64,000 nt of DNA from Zhongshania aquimaris. GTDB taxonomy: Bacteria > Pseudomonadota > Gammaproteobacteria > Pseudomonadales > Spongiibacteraceae. Of the stretch, positions 15,025-26,138 are shown piece by piece; position 1 is the first letter of the stretch, and every line of letters starts with the position of its first letter. The stretch lies in contig NZ_JAHWDQ010000002.1 of NCBI RefSeq assembly GCF_019312595.1, positions 558,001 through 622,000 on the forward strand, written 5' to 3'. The notes under the pieces were generated by a model that had not been told where the DNA came from, did no database searches, and was given only the letters and a program-made list of their open reading frames with translations. The position numbers were made by a program, and so were the translations under genes.

Positions 15025-15396
15025 ATGACTAGTCGAAGTATCAAAATAGTAACGTTTACCTTCGTCTTCGCTGTAGCGGGGGTTGTTGCTTTCTACTCGT
15101 ATAAAAAGGCTGCCGTTTCGCCCGAAAACTGGACTTACACGTGTTTTTACAAAGGTTGCAAGTATGAGCTCGAAGTTATGAACCGGAGCGAGAAGCCAAG
15201 ACTAGTGTATGTGAGAATCAACGCCTTTGGCATCTCTGGAGCGGCCAAGATGAGCTCTCAGAATGTGATTGCTACGGATCGTCGTGAATTTGATTTGGAA
15301 CCGGGCCAAAAAATGAAGGTTAGTGGTTTTATCGAGTCAGATACCAAGCCTCAACAACTAAGTTTTGGTGTCGGCGTTGTCGATGAAAAAATATAA
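15025..15396 (+). CDS. Small membrane-anchored protein of cassette C
   Basis: A 123-residue protein with the ATG at 15025. One hydrophobic segment (residues about 6-26, IKIVTFTFVFAVAGVVAFYSY) would act as an uncleaved anchor or signal, leaving an exported domain of about 95 residues. That domain has beta-type alternation (YELEVMNRSEKPRLVYVRINAF, then PGQKMKVSGFIESD) resembling small immunoglobulin-like folds. Four CYS are not seen, only two in TCFYKGCKY. No family recognised. The stop codon region merges with an attC-like start (ATATAACAAG). Confidence 0.55.
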   Translation: MTSRSIKIVTFTFVFAVAGVVAFYSYKKAAVSPENWTYTCFYKGCKYELEVMNRSEKPRLVYVRINAFGISGAAKMSSQNVIATDRREFDLEPGQKMKVSGFIESDTKPQQLSFGVGVVDEKI

Positions 15397-15440
15397 CAAG
15401 CACGCGCATTTGCCGCTGAAAGGCGCGGCGGGGTGTCATG
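15391..15440 (+). repeat. Decayed attC-like site
   Basis: ATATAACAAG-CACGCGC-ATTTGCCGC begins like an attC; the right half GGCGCGGCGGGGTGTCATGG pairs only in part and no GTTA core follows. I take it as the broken right end of the first cassette run, next to the ordinary TetR/APH genes. Confidence 0.4.
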
Positions 15441-15595
15441 GCCACAATTGACAGGCAAGCTTGCCAAGCAAAAAATGAAATTTAGGCCCACTGATTGACG
15501 ATACCACGACGATGGTGCGAATGATTATGCCTGGTGTCTTCGCGATGGCAGAAAAACCTTGAAAGCCTCGTGAGGCTTTTAGATCTTAGCTTCAA

Positions 15596-16225
15596 TTAAA
15601 TATTGGCATTTAAGGCCGCAATTCCCCGTATGTTCCTCGTCATGACTTCCCGCCACAGCTGTTCGTGGTTGTTGAGTACTAGATGCTGCGATGTTGCCTG
15701 CAACTCGGCAGGAAGATCTAGAAACAGGCCTGCAATATTGTCTGCGCTTGATGATGTTTCAAACAGCGCAAAGCCCAGCGTCATCCACAATAGAGACTGG
15801 GCGTGGCGTATTGCCTCCCCCCTCTCTATGTTCATGTCGATAATGGGCTGCGCAAGGTCGGCAATGGTCCGCACCATTGCCTCGGCTGGCAGCGCGCTAT
15901 TGAACTGCGGCAATAGACCTGGAAGCGTCAAGACTTGACGCCGGAGTTGGTTTAACAGGGCTTCAAGGCGCTGCTCGCTGGAATAACTGGCGGGTAAAGA
16001 GGTGGCATCCAGTGAGATGAGGTTTTCCCCCAAAGCCGTAATCAGTTGCTGCTTGCTTTCGAAATAGCGGTATAACGAGGTGGGGCTGAGGTCCAACTGC
16101 TTCGCTAGTTGCCGCAAACTCAGTGCCGATAGCTCTTCTTGCTGTAATAGCTCAACGGCAGCGGCCAGGATCTCTTCCCGGCTCGTTACACTTGGTCGTC
16201 CCACCCTGCGCACATTTTTATTCAT
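15596..16225 (-). CDS. TetR-family regulator
   Basis: A 209-residue TetR/AcrR regulator. The N-terminal helix-turn-helix region spans about residues 15-60 (ILAAAVELLQQEELSALSLRQLAKQLDLSPTSLYRYF), the best-conserved part of the family. The rest is a helical ligand-binding domain. It is divergent from the APH-family gene; the short space between them carries TAACAC-N13-GTGTTA at 16251-16275, a likely self-operator that also controls the divergent genes. The controlled chemistry is unknown. Confidence 0.9.
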   Translation of the reverse strand: MNKNVRRVGRPSVTSREEILAAAVELLQQEELSALSLRQLAKQLDLSPTSLYRYFESKQQLITALGENLISLDATSLPASYSSEQRLEALLNQLRRQVLTLPGLLPQFNSALPAEAMVRTIADLAQPIIDMNIERGEAIRHAQSLLWMTLGFALFETSSSADNIAGLFLDLPAELQATSQHLVLNNHEQLWREVMTRNIRGIAALNANI

Positions 16226-16250
16226 TCGTATTCCTCTTTGATTATTATAT

Positions 16251-16275
16251 TAACACCGTTAACTAATTCGTGTTA
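16251..16275. promoter_or_regulatory. Candidate TetR operator
   Basis: TAACAC (16251-16256) and GTGTTA (16270-16275) form a perfect 6-bp inverted repeat with a 13-bp spacer, containing a smaller GTTAAC palindrome. It lies 26 bp from the regulator start and 46 bp from the chosen start of the divergent gene, where it would block both promoters. Confidence 0.55.
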
Positions 16276-16320
16276 GCATCGAATGATTGGCTAGCAAATA
16301 ACATAACAATGGGCCCTGTC

Positions 16321-17439
16321 ATGAGTGAAGAACCAACCCTGTCTCCAGACTTTGAAAACCAGGATATACGTCCTACGCCGGTACTGGATAATCCGGAAGA
16401 AACACGGAGCAAGCTTGAGCAGTGGTTATCCGCTCAGCTCGGTAGCGACGTCAGCATTCCAAGCCTGACTGTGCCCGAGGGCACGGGCATGTCGAATATC
16501 ACCATGGTGTTTGATGCAAGGCACGGCGGTGCGACTCACTCCTATGTTGCGCGTATCGAGCCCCGAGGCGATTATCTTGTTTTCCCTGAGTACGACTTAG
16601 ATATCCAATGCCAAGTCATTGATATGCTCAGCGCCGATACTGATTTGCCTGTTCCTGAGATTGTCGCCAAGGAATTAAGCGGTGAGGTTTTGGGTAAACC
16701 CTTTTACATTATGAAAAAAACCGAGGGTCTGATTCCGCCGGATATTCCCCCTTATCACATGGATGGCTGGCTTACCGAGCAGACGCCAGAAACACGCCGT
16801 CAGGTGTGGAATGCGGGTTTGAACCGCCTCGCTCAGGTCAGCCAGGTTGATATTAGTAAGCCCTCGATAAGTGGTGTGCTTAACGACTGCGCCCTTCCTG
16901 GAAATCTGGATGAGCAGCTGAGCTACTGGGAGAACTATTACCAGTGGGCTTTTAAGCGTGACGGTAAGTTTCTGCCACACGATGCGGCGGAGCGCATTCT
17001 TAAATGGCTGCGTGAGCATCAACCCAAGGAGCAGGCTATTCGTCTGTGCTGGGGCGATTCCCGGATGGCCAATGTGATCTTTACTTCGGACAAGACCGAT
17101 GTGGCGGCGCTGTTGGATTGGGAAATGGTGGCGCTGGGTGACCCCCTGCAAGACCTCGCCTGGTGGATTTATATGGACGAGCTGTTTTGCCACGGCTTGG
17201 ATTTTCCTCCGCTGGAAGGTTTTCCTAGTCGAGCGGAATCGGTGCAGACGTGGGCGCGACAGACTGGTTACAGCGTTGAGCACCTTCACTATTACTTGGT
17301 GTTTGCCGGCCTGCGATTTGCACTCCTGCTGGGGCGTATGGCGATTGGACAAAATGGTCAGGATGCCATTAATAGCCACTTCAACCAGTGCTTTGAGGTG
17401 AAGTACCTCGAAAAAATTCTCTCTGAAATTTCGGCCTGA
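16321..17439 (+). CDS. APH/choline-kinase-fold phosphotransferase family protein
   Basis: A protein of about 372 residues of the aminoglycoside phosphotransferase superfamily. Visible are the N-lobe strand block (YVARIEPRG), the catalytic loop LCWGDSRMANVIF, where the family's H-G-D is W-G-D, and the metal-binding LLDWEMVALGDPLQDLAWW. Such proteins beside TetR and acyl-CoA genes in environmental bacteria are thought to act on small metabolites or acyl groups, not on drugs. Start choice is open (GTG 16270, ATG 16309 or ATG 16321); the first overlaps the operator. The next gene follows after 12 bp, so the two form an operon. Confidence 0.82.
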   Translation: MSEEPTLSPDFENQDIRPTPVLDNPEETRSKLEQWLSAQLGSDVSIPSLTVPEGTGMSNITMVFDARHGGATHSYVARIEPRGDYLVFPEYDLDIQCQVIDMLSADTDLPVPEIVAKELSGEVLGKPFYIMKKTEGLIPPDIPPYHMDGWLTEQTPETRRQVWNAGLNRLAQVSQVDISKPSISGVLNDCALPGNLDEQLSYWENYYQWAFKRDGKFLPHDAAERILKWLREHQPKEQAIRLCWGDSRMANVIFTSDKTDVAALLDWEMVALGDPLQDLAWWIYMDELFCHGLDFPPLEGFPSRAESVQTWARQTGYSVEHLHYYLVFAGLRFALLLGRMAIGQNGQDAINSHFNQCFEVKYLEKILSEISA

Positions 17440-17451
17440 GGACAGTCACAC

Positions 17452-18576
17452 ATGATTAGTAAACTGGACGACTACCCCGTACATCAAACCGCCGAGCCGA
17501 TTTCACAAACGGCCGCGAGTGATCGTTTCACCTACGACCGCTTCTGGTATAACGGCCACGCGAAAGATGGCTCGTTTTATTTTGGTATTGGGCTGTGTCG
17601 TTACCCCAACCTCGGCATCGTCGATTGCAGCTTCAGTTTGGTGGTAGGTGGAAAGCAATACGCCTTTCACGGTTCGCGTCGGGCATCCAATGAACCCACT
17701 GATCTTGACGTTGGGCCGTTCAAACTCACCATACTTGAGCCCATGGGGCGCCACCGATTGGTGATTGAGGCCAACGAAACCAATATAGAGTGCGATCTTG
17801 TTTTCACCCCTAAAACGGGCGTGATTCCTGAAGGCCGACAGACCCTGCGCAACGCCAGGCATCTGGTGATGGACGCGACCCGCATCGACCAGTTCGGATC
17901 TTGGCAAGGTAGCATTCGCGCAGAAGGGCGCGAGCTAGCGGTTCATGCCGAAAATACCTTTGGGCTTAAAGATCGCTCTTGGGGAATTCGTCCAGTGGGC
18001 GCTTCCTATACGGGCGGTGCGCCGATCGATAATTTCCAGCCGCTGCATTTTATGTGGTTGCCGATTCACTGGGAAAACCGCTGCACCTTGGCGGGATGGT
18101 TTGAAGACCAGAGCGGCTATCAATGGCATACCGATCAGGCCATTGTCCCGATTCACAGCAACCCGGAAAGCATTGAGATTAACGACCCTGCAATGGAACT
18201 GTGGCAAGGCTGTGTTGGCCATCAGCTAAAGTTTAAGCCCGGAACCCGTCAGGCATTGTCGGGCACCTTCTTAATGAATAATAAAAATGGTGAGCAACTC
18301 GAGATCAGTGTTGAGCCGGTCATGCTGCACCGCATGAAAGGGCTGGGTTATATGCACCCGGAGTGGGGGCACGGGGTATGGCAGGGTGAGTTGGCCATTG
18401 CTGGAGAAAGTTGGAATTGTGAGGATGCCAATCCCCTCGCCATTGAAAACATCCATATACAGCAAACTGTCATCGCTCGCTGTGGTGATGAGGTCGGCTA
18501 TGGTGTTCTTGAGCAGTTGCACATTGGCCCGCATTCGGAACACGGCTTTAACGATTGGTTTGACGGCGTTGAATAA
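17452..18576 (+). CDS. Unknown protein of the DUF7064/7065-like type
   Basis: A 374-residue soluble protein with no signal peptide. It is rich in beta-strand patterns and Trp/His (RFWYNGHAKDGSFYFGIGLCRYPN, LKDRSWGIRPVG, HFMWLPIHWEN, then HPEWGHGVWQGEL near the C-terminus), the appearance of the AttH/tocopherol-cyclase-like beta-barrel proteins often encoded next to APH-family genes. The function of these proteins is not known. Co-expression with the preceding kinase-like gene and control by the TetR regulator is likely. The assignment to that fold is by pattern only. Confidence 0.65.
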   Translation: MISKLDDYPVHQTAEPISQTAASDRFTYDRFWYNGHAKDGSFYFGIGLCRYPNLGIVDCSFSLVVGGKQYAFHGSRRASNEPTDLDVGPFKLTILEPMGRHRLVIEANETNIECDLVFTPKTGVIPEGRQTLRNARHLVMDATRIDQFGSWQGSIRAEGRELAVHAENTFGLKDRSWGIRPVGASYTGGAPIDNFQPLHFMWLPIHWENRCTLAGWFEDQSGYQWHTDQAIVPIHSNPESIEINDPAMELWQGCVGHQLKFKPGTRQALSGTFLMNNKNGEQLEISVEPVMLHRMKGLGYMHPEWGHGVWQGELAIAGESWNCEDANPLAIENIHIQQTVIARCGDEVGYGVLEQLHIGPHSEHGFNDWFDGVE

Positions 18577-18614
18577 GAATCAAAGGGGGCAAAGTAATTG
18601 ATTTTTGCAGTGTA

Positions 18615-18723
18615 TTTGGGGACTGTGTAAAAACGCTGTCATTGGTCGGGAATAGCCTCAGCTTGCTAGATTCCATGACGCTTTGTGCATCCTGTAACCG
18701 ATAGATTTTACACTGCCCCCAAA
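18615..18723. mobile_element. MITE-like element, copy 2 (IS256-like ends)
   Basis: About 109 bp. The ends TTTGGGG-A-C-T-GTGTAAAA and TTTTACAC-TGCCCCCAAA form an 18-bp terminal inverted repeat with two mismatches. GGGG-CTGTGTAAAA-type ends are characteristic of IS256-family elements. No coding capacity, so it is a non-autonomous derivative. It abuts an attC half at its right end. No clear target duplication is visible. Confidence 0.75.
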
Positions 18724-18725
18724 CA

Positions 18726-18762
18726 TGACCGCTAACGCGTCGGCTGCAGTGGGGCGTTATAG
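18726..18762. repeat. Right half of an attC site
   Basis: GACCGCTAACGCGTCGGCTGCAGTGGGGCGTTATAG has the loop, arm and core (GTTATAG, 18756-18762) of an attC right half. The left half is missing; the MITE occupies its place. The core marks the left border of the toxin-antitoxin cassette. Confidence 0.65.
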
Positions 18763-19068
18763 GGTGACTCGCTCGTGCCAATAGTTGGGTTTTCTGGAGT
18801 GATGAGCGAAAGCGACAACTGTGATGGCTCTGCTATTTGCTATGGTGATAATGGAGAAAGGAAATCGTTGAAGAACAAGTCTTTTTGCTCCCAGTTTGGC
18901 AGCTTCGCCAATCACTGCTACGAGCGGTGGGTTTGGTTGGCTGAGCCTGGTTGTCGCTCGTTCAAACGTATCGACCAGCTGATGTCCAAGGCCGGGGATT
19001 TTCAGCTCATACCAAGCAGCGGCTTCGGTCAGTTCTTCGGCAGCTTCCGTGCTAACCTTTACCTGCAA
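18757..19068 (-). CDS. ParE/RelE-family toxin
   Basis: A 103-residue protein of the ParE/RelE fold (EAAEELTEAAAWYELKIPGLGHQLVDTFERA, then RLVLQRFPFSIITIANSRAITVVAFAHHSRKPNYW with the usual C-terminal H-S-R-K-P-x-Y-W block). It would be a gyrase poison or mRNA interferase; the missing distinctive catalytic residues favour ParE. It starts with TTG, preceded by a perfect AAGGAG at 6 nt, and follows the antitoxin by 2 bp. Its stop codon lies inside the integron core, so it is oriented against the array, as is common for toxin-antitoxin cassettes that carry their own promoter. Confidence 0.88.
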   Translation of the reverse strand: MQVKVSTEAAEELTEAAAWYELKIPGLGHQLVDTFERATTRLSQPNPPLVAVIGEAAKLGAKRLVLQRFPFSIITIANSRAITVVAFAHHSRKPNYWHERVTL

Positions 19069-19070
19069 AA

Positions 19071-19307
19071 TTAGCTCCTTATTCGAGCCCGGGCACGTGC
19101 AATGGCCACATCTGCGTCTAAAAGCTCCGCCTTTCCAGATTCAATGTCATTGATTCTACGGCAAATTTCAGCGTCCCAAGCTTCGGCCACACCAATATCG
19201 GCAGGGTGGTCCAAACTCGCTACCAAATCACGTGCAAGTTTAGCCCGTTCCTGCTCGGGCAGGGTCATTGCGGCGCTCGTGATACTTTCAAGTTGGGTCG
19301 TATTCAT
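19071..19307 (-). CDS. Antitoxin, addiction-module family (TIGR02574-like)
   Basis: A 78-residue acidic protein (start ATG at 19307; the frame opens earlier but the family starts here). The layout LESITSAAMTLPEQERAKLARDLVASLD, then AEAWDAEICRRINDIESGKAELLD, is that of the small antitoxins paired with ParE/RelE toxins; the C-terminal part would wrap the toxin and the module would repress its own promoter. It is the first gene of the pair. GGTAAA lies a few bases before the start. Confidence 0.85.
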   Translation of the reverse strand: MNTTQLESITSAAMTLPEQERAKLARDLVASLDHPADIGVAEAWDAEICRRINDIESGKAELLDADVAIARARARIRS

Positions 19308-19355
19308 CACATTTACCAAAACTGACAACGGTTAAATGGTGCAATAAAATACACC

Positions 19356-19425
19356 CTATAACAAGACCAAGCAAAGCGACAGCTTCGGCTCCATTCCAAC
19401 GCCGCGCACGTTGCGGGCGTTAAGG
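19356..19425 (+). repeat. attC site of the toxin-antitoxin cassette
   Basis: CTATAAC (19356-19362) and GGGCGTTAAGG (core GTTAAGG, 19419-19425) bound a 70-nt site. The outer cores pair; the inner stem (AACGCC with GGGCGTT) is shorter than in the other sites, so this call is less certain than that of cassette A. Confidence 0.55.
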
Positions 19426-19672
19426 CTGTAAATAAAGCAAGCGACTTTCAGCTGATTTGGGATTTCTGACGGTCCTCTTTTTAGTAACACAGAGATGTTT
19501 GGGGTCAGTGTGAAATCTTTGATAATTTTGCGACTGGAGTGGCCGGGGTCAAAAGATTTCCCTTGTTCGTTTATTATCCTATCCCGGCCCTCGGTCGCGC
19601 ATATCAAATTCAGCAATACCTTAAAGTAGCCAGCGCCGAGTGATACCGAGCAATTAAATACTGCGGCAGTAA
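19426..19672. other. Non-coding junction with repeat-like GGGGTCA motifs
   Basis: No gene is visible. TTTGGGGTCAGTGTGAAATCTTT (around 19499-19521) and CCGGGGTCAAAAGATTTCCC (around 19541-19562) look like the GGGGTCA-type borders left by IS200/REP-like elements. The right limit is where the reading frame of the cytochrome opens (stop TAA at 19670), so the join to the next gene falls within this stretch. Confidence 0.35.
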
Positions 19673-22087
19673 TTTTCCCTTGCCGCCTGCGGTGGTGGGA
19701 GCAGCGGCAATCCGCAGGGCGGTAGTAGCGGCACGCCGAACGGGGGCAACAGCGGTTCACAGGAAGAGTTCTTTCAAACTCGTTTGCAAACCGCGTCTGG
19801 TTTTTGCCGCACCTGTCATATTCCCGGCGGGGTGGCAGATACCGCCGACGGCGATGGTTTGATGCTGTCTAGCAATACCGCGGATGACTTCCGGCTGCTG
19901 CGCGCTTCATGGGAGACCTTGGGCGGTGGCGTAGAGACTAGCCCGCTGTTAATTGAGCCCAGTGACCCTAGCGAACCGCATAGCGGCGGTAAGCCTTGGC
20001 CGGCGGGAAGTCAGCCCTATGAGGCGATGCGCATCTTGCTGGCGTGTTGGGATAGTCCAGATAGCTGTAGCTTGAGTGGCGGTGGTAGTGGCCCAGCTCC
20101 AAATTTAGAACCTTTGCTGGGCAGCGCGCGTGGCGGCCATGTTTGGTTTGATTACTGCGGTGCAGACGATAATGGTAATCCTCGTCCTGACAGTGCGCTA
20201 TTCCCCCCTGACCCACGTTCGCTGGTGCAGCCTGGCATAAGCAACGGCAAAGCGGTGGCCTTTAATGCCTTTTGGAAAGATTGCCATATTGATCCTGAGT
20301 TAGTGGGCGAAAAGCCTCATCCAGAAACCTGCGGCCAATTGCGTGAGAGTTACGCCAAGGGCGTACCGATTATGGAAGGCAATGGCCAGCTGGGTGCGGC
20401 GACGACCTTTGCGGGTCAGCAGCCGCACGGTATGTCGGCTATTAGTGCCGATCAATACAATATGATGTGGTTGCTTTGGGGCTTGCCGGGTCGCCCCGAT
20501 AATTTTGATCAGTTAGTTGCCGAGCGCCACGGCTTCGGTCCCGTTTTGAGCGGCCCAGATGCACCTCGCAACCCTTACCCTTTGCAGGGCGAAGATCCCA
20601 ATTTAAGCAATGGTGGCTCTGGTATTTTGCCCCAGGGTTTAACCCAAACACGTAATAACGATGGTAGCTACAGCGGCTATATTGCGGCCAACTGCCAAGG
20701 CTGTCACAGCACGCCGGTGGAAACCGCCGATGGTCTTGATTACCACTACGGTGCAGGTGGCGGCTTGCTGGATGCCAGCACCTCTGCGCGTGATTTTGGT
20801 GCTTTGGGTGGTGCGGGAACGTTAATTATTGATCGCGCAGGTTTTGGTGGACGGGTTCGCGGTACCAATAATGCGCAGTTTGCCAATGTGCTGGCATTAC
20901 TTGGGAGTTTTGAAAATCAAGATCCAATTTCCTTTGGGCAAATTCTTAATAATGGTTCGACGGCCACTGGTGATACGCCGGCATGGTGGAACGTTGGGCA
21001 TCGGCCAGTAAAGTTTGTGGATGCGATGTTCTCTGGCGACGCGGTGCGAGTGGATTTTGCACTTTTTTATCCGCTGCTTGATAAAAACCCGTTGATCGAC
21101 GGCGAGGCTCCCGGCATTTTTGATATGGAGCGTGTTGATCAGTGGATGAGTGAAAACGTTCAGTACGGCGACCACTGGATTATGGCGCAGAAGTCGCCAG
21201 AGTACCCCGGCGAGATTGACGAGCCATTGGCAGAACAGGGCGCGGTGTTGTTCCACACAAAAAAACTGTGGACTGGGAACATTAATAATACGGCGCAACA
21301 ACCGGCTGAAGGCAATGGCAGTTGTGCGGGGTGTCACGGCGCTTACTCGCCGCGTTATGTAAATGATGCAAGCTATCTGGCAAGTCCTGCTTTGGAGGGC
21401 ATGGCGAGTTACATCACCCCCATCGATATTATTGACACTGATCGCGTTCGTTTAGACACCTTTAACGAAGGCACAAACCAGGGCTTGTCTGGCACGTTTG
21501 TGGGCTACCCTGAAACCGCCAATACCGCACAGGATTGCCGTGTTCAGAATATGGCGTCATTGCGCAATGGTCGCCCCAAAGGATATGCCGCGCCGCCACT
21601 ATACGGTGTTTGGGCAACTGCACCTTATTTGCATAATGGGTCTGTGCCAACGGTGGCTGCCGTGTTGGATTCAACGTCACGTCCGGCAATTTGGCGCAGA
21701 GTGTCTAAACCCGCTCGGGCCGATCAGCAAGGCCAAGTGGTAATGGGTTTTGATTATAATTTTGCCCGCGCCTACGACCAGCAGAATATGGGCTGGGATT
21801 ACGACGAGTTAGTGTGCGGTGGTGATAACACCTTGCCCTATTTAGATTGCACGCCGCTTGATCCGCTGGTGGATAGCATTTTGCAAATACCGGTAAATTC
21901 ACTGTTTTCTAAGCTTTTATTGAGTTGGAATATCACCAATCCACCAATACTGAGTAATCAGGACGTAGAGAGCCGGAAGATTTACAACACAGCAATGTTT
22001 AGCCAAGGGAATGGCGGGCATGTGTTTAGCGATGTATTAAATGACGCCGAGCGCAAAGCTATTATTGAGTACTTGAAAACCCTTTAA
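19673..22087 (+). pseudogene. Multiheme c-type cytochrome (RoxA/peroxidase-like), 5'-truncated
   Basis: The frame opens at 19673 after a TAA and encodes about 804 residues. It begins FSLAACGGGSSGNPQGG, a perfect lipobox (LAAC) and Gly/Ser linker with no signal peptide or start codon in front; the first possible start is TTG at 19784, past the lipobox. Three heme motifs follow: CRTCH, CQGCH and CAGCH, and a C-terminal block YGVWATAPYLHNGSVPT typical of the di-heme peroxidase/rubber-oxygenase-like family. Without export no heme would be attached, so the gene is probably dead, cut at the edge of the integron/MITE region. A long intact frame indicates a recent event; an unseen alternative start cannot be excluded. 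Confidence 0.7.
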
Positions 22088-22142
22088 GGTTTTTGCAAAC
22101 GAAGGTGCCGAATAATGGCAGTGCGTCGATTTTAAAAGAAAT

Positions 22143-22177
22143 AAAAAGCCACTTGGTTAATCGCTAAGTGGCTTTTT
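22143..22177. terminator. Bidirectional terminator
   Basis: AAAAAGCCACTT and AAGTGGCTTTTTT pair as a 12-bp stem around a 10-nt loop, with A-rich and T-rich flanks. It separates the cytochrome remnant from the convergent fadH gene and can serve both. Confidence 0.88.
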
Positions 22178-22217
22178 TCTATCGTTAGAAAATGTATGGC
22201 CTTACATCCCCCTGCTT

Positions 22218-24663
<2,446 letters not shown>

Positions 24664-26019
24664 ATGTCAGTGACTCAGCACGTTGATATAGAACAATTTA
24701 TGCAAGGGGTTGTTAGCCGGAATCCTGGTGAGGTCGAGTTTCATCAGGCTGTCTACGAAGTCGCCGTTGATATCTTCGATTTTATACGTGACAAGCCTGT
24801 TTACCACGAAGCACAAATTTTACGCCGTATCGCCGAACCGGATAGAGTGGTTTCCTTTCGCGTATGCTGGGAAGACGATGCTGGCAATGTCAGGGTGCAG
24901 CGGGGATATCGCGTACAGAATAATAATTCCATCGGCCCCTACAAGGGTGGTCTGCGTTTTCACAAAAGCGTTAATCAAAGTATTTTGAAGTTTCTCGCCT
25001 TCGAGCAAACCTTTAAGAATAGTTTAACCGGCCTGCCTATGGGCGGCGGAAAGGGAGGCTCTGATTTCAACCCTAAGGGGAAGTCTGATCGCGAGATCAT
25101 GCGCTTTTGTCAGTCGTTTATGACCGAGCTATATCGCCATGTGGGTGAAGACACGGATATTCCCGCAGGTGACATTGGTGTGGGCGCCCGCGAGATCGGT
25201 TATATGTTCGGCCAGTACAAGCGCATAACTAATCGCTACGTTGGTGTGTTAACGGGCAAGGGCTTGGAATGGGGTGGCAGCTTGGTTCGCAAAGAATCTA
25301 CTGGCTATGGTGTGGTGTACTTTTTAGACCATATGTTTAAGCAAGACAAAGATACAATTGATGGCAAAGTTGTTGCGATCTCGGGAGCGGGTAATGTGGC
25401 AACACATGCTGCAGAGAAGGCCATTCAACTTGGCGCCAAGGTTGTCACCATGTCTGATTCAACTGGCTTTGTTCACGACCCAGATGGATTTAGTCATGAA
25501 AAAATTCAATGGATAGTTGATCAAAAAAGTCAGGGGCGTGGAAGTTTAGCTAGTTACACGGAGGTATATTCTGCTGCTCGTTTTCATGCCGGCGAAAGGC
25601 CGTGGTCCGTATCCTGTGATGTTGCCATGCCCTGCGCAACGCAAAATGAACTGAACCAGGACGAAGCTAAAGTTCTACTGAAAAATGGCGTGAAGGCCGT
25701 GGTTGAAGGCGCGAATATGCCCTGTAGCAACGATGCTATTGCGGTGTTGCGTAGTGCGCGAGTTTTATTTGGGCCGGCCAAGGCTGCCAATGCGGGCGGT
25801 GTCGCCGTATCCGGTTTGGAAATGAGTCAAAACAGTATGCGAATTAGTTTAAAAGAAGAGGAGCTACAGGGGATGCTGCGCGAGATTATGGGAAATATCC
25901 ATAAGAATTGTTTGGAGTTCGCTGTGCAGGACGATGGCTATGTTGACTATGCCAAGGGCGCTAATATAGCGGGCTTTAAGAAAGTCGCCAATGCAATGTT
26001 GGCGTTTGGAATATTGTGA
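24664..26019 (+). CDS. gdhA: NADP-specific glutamate dehydrogenase
   Basis: A 451-residue hexameric-type glutamate dehydrogenase that reversibly makes glutamate from 2-oxoglutarate and ammonia. The substrate Lys region GGGKGGSDFNPKGKSD, the PAGDIGVGAREIGYMFGQYKR stretch with the catalytic Asp, and AISGAGNVATHAAEK for the dinucleotide are all present. Its length matches the NADP-linked enzymes of Gammaproteobacteria. It stands alone, with GAGG in front of the ATG and a strong terminator after it. Confidence 0.95.
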   Translation: MSVTQHVDIEQFMQGVVSRNPGEVEFHQAVYEVAVDIFDFIRDKPVYHEAQILRRIAEPDRVVSFRVCWEDDAGNVRVQRGYRVQNNNSIGPYKGGLRFHKSVNQSILKFLAFEQTFKNSLTGLPMGGGKGGSDFNPKGKSDREIMRFCQSFMTELYRHVGEDTDIPAGDIGVGAREIGYMFGQYKRITNRYVGVLTGKGLEWGGSLVRKESTGYGVVYFLDHMFKQDKDTIDGKVVAISGAGNVATHAAEKAIQLGAKVVTMSDSTGFVHDPDGFSHEKIQWIVDQKSQGRGSLASYTEVYSAARFHAGERPWSVSCDVAMPCATQNELNQDEAKVLLKNGVKAVVEGANMPCSNDAIAVLRSARVLFGPAKAANAGGVAVSGLEMSQNSMRISLKEEELQGMLREIMGNIHKNCLEFAVQDDGYVDYAKGANIAGFKKVANAMLAFGIL

Positions 26020-26079
26020 AAATACAAATATCGCCAGAGAAGTGTCCTAACGATATTTGTTGGTGTGCGATATCTCAAA

Positions 26080-26116
26080 AAAAGGGCCAGTGAGCAATGC
26101 GCTCGCTGGCCCTTTT
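26080..26116. terminator. Bidirectional terminator
   Basis: A 16-bp inverted repeat (arms 26080-26095 and 26101-26116, one mismatch) with GGGCCAG in the stem and A/T runs on both sides, placed between the convergent gdhA and lipoprotein genes. Confidence 0.92.
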
Positions 26117-26138
26117 AAAGGTGACACTGCGAAAAATA

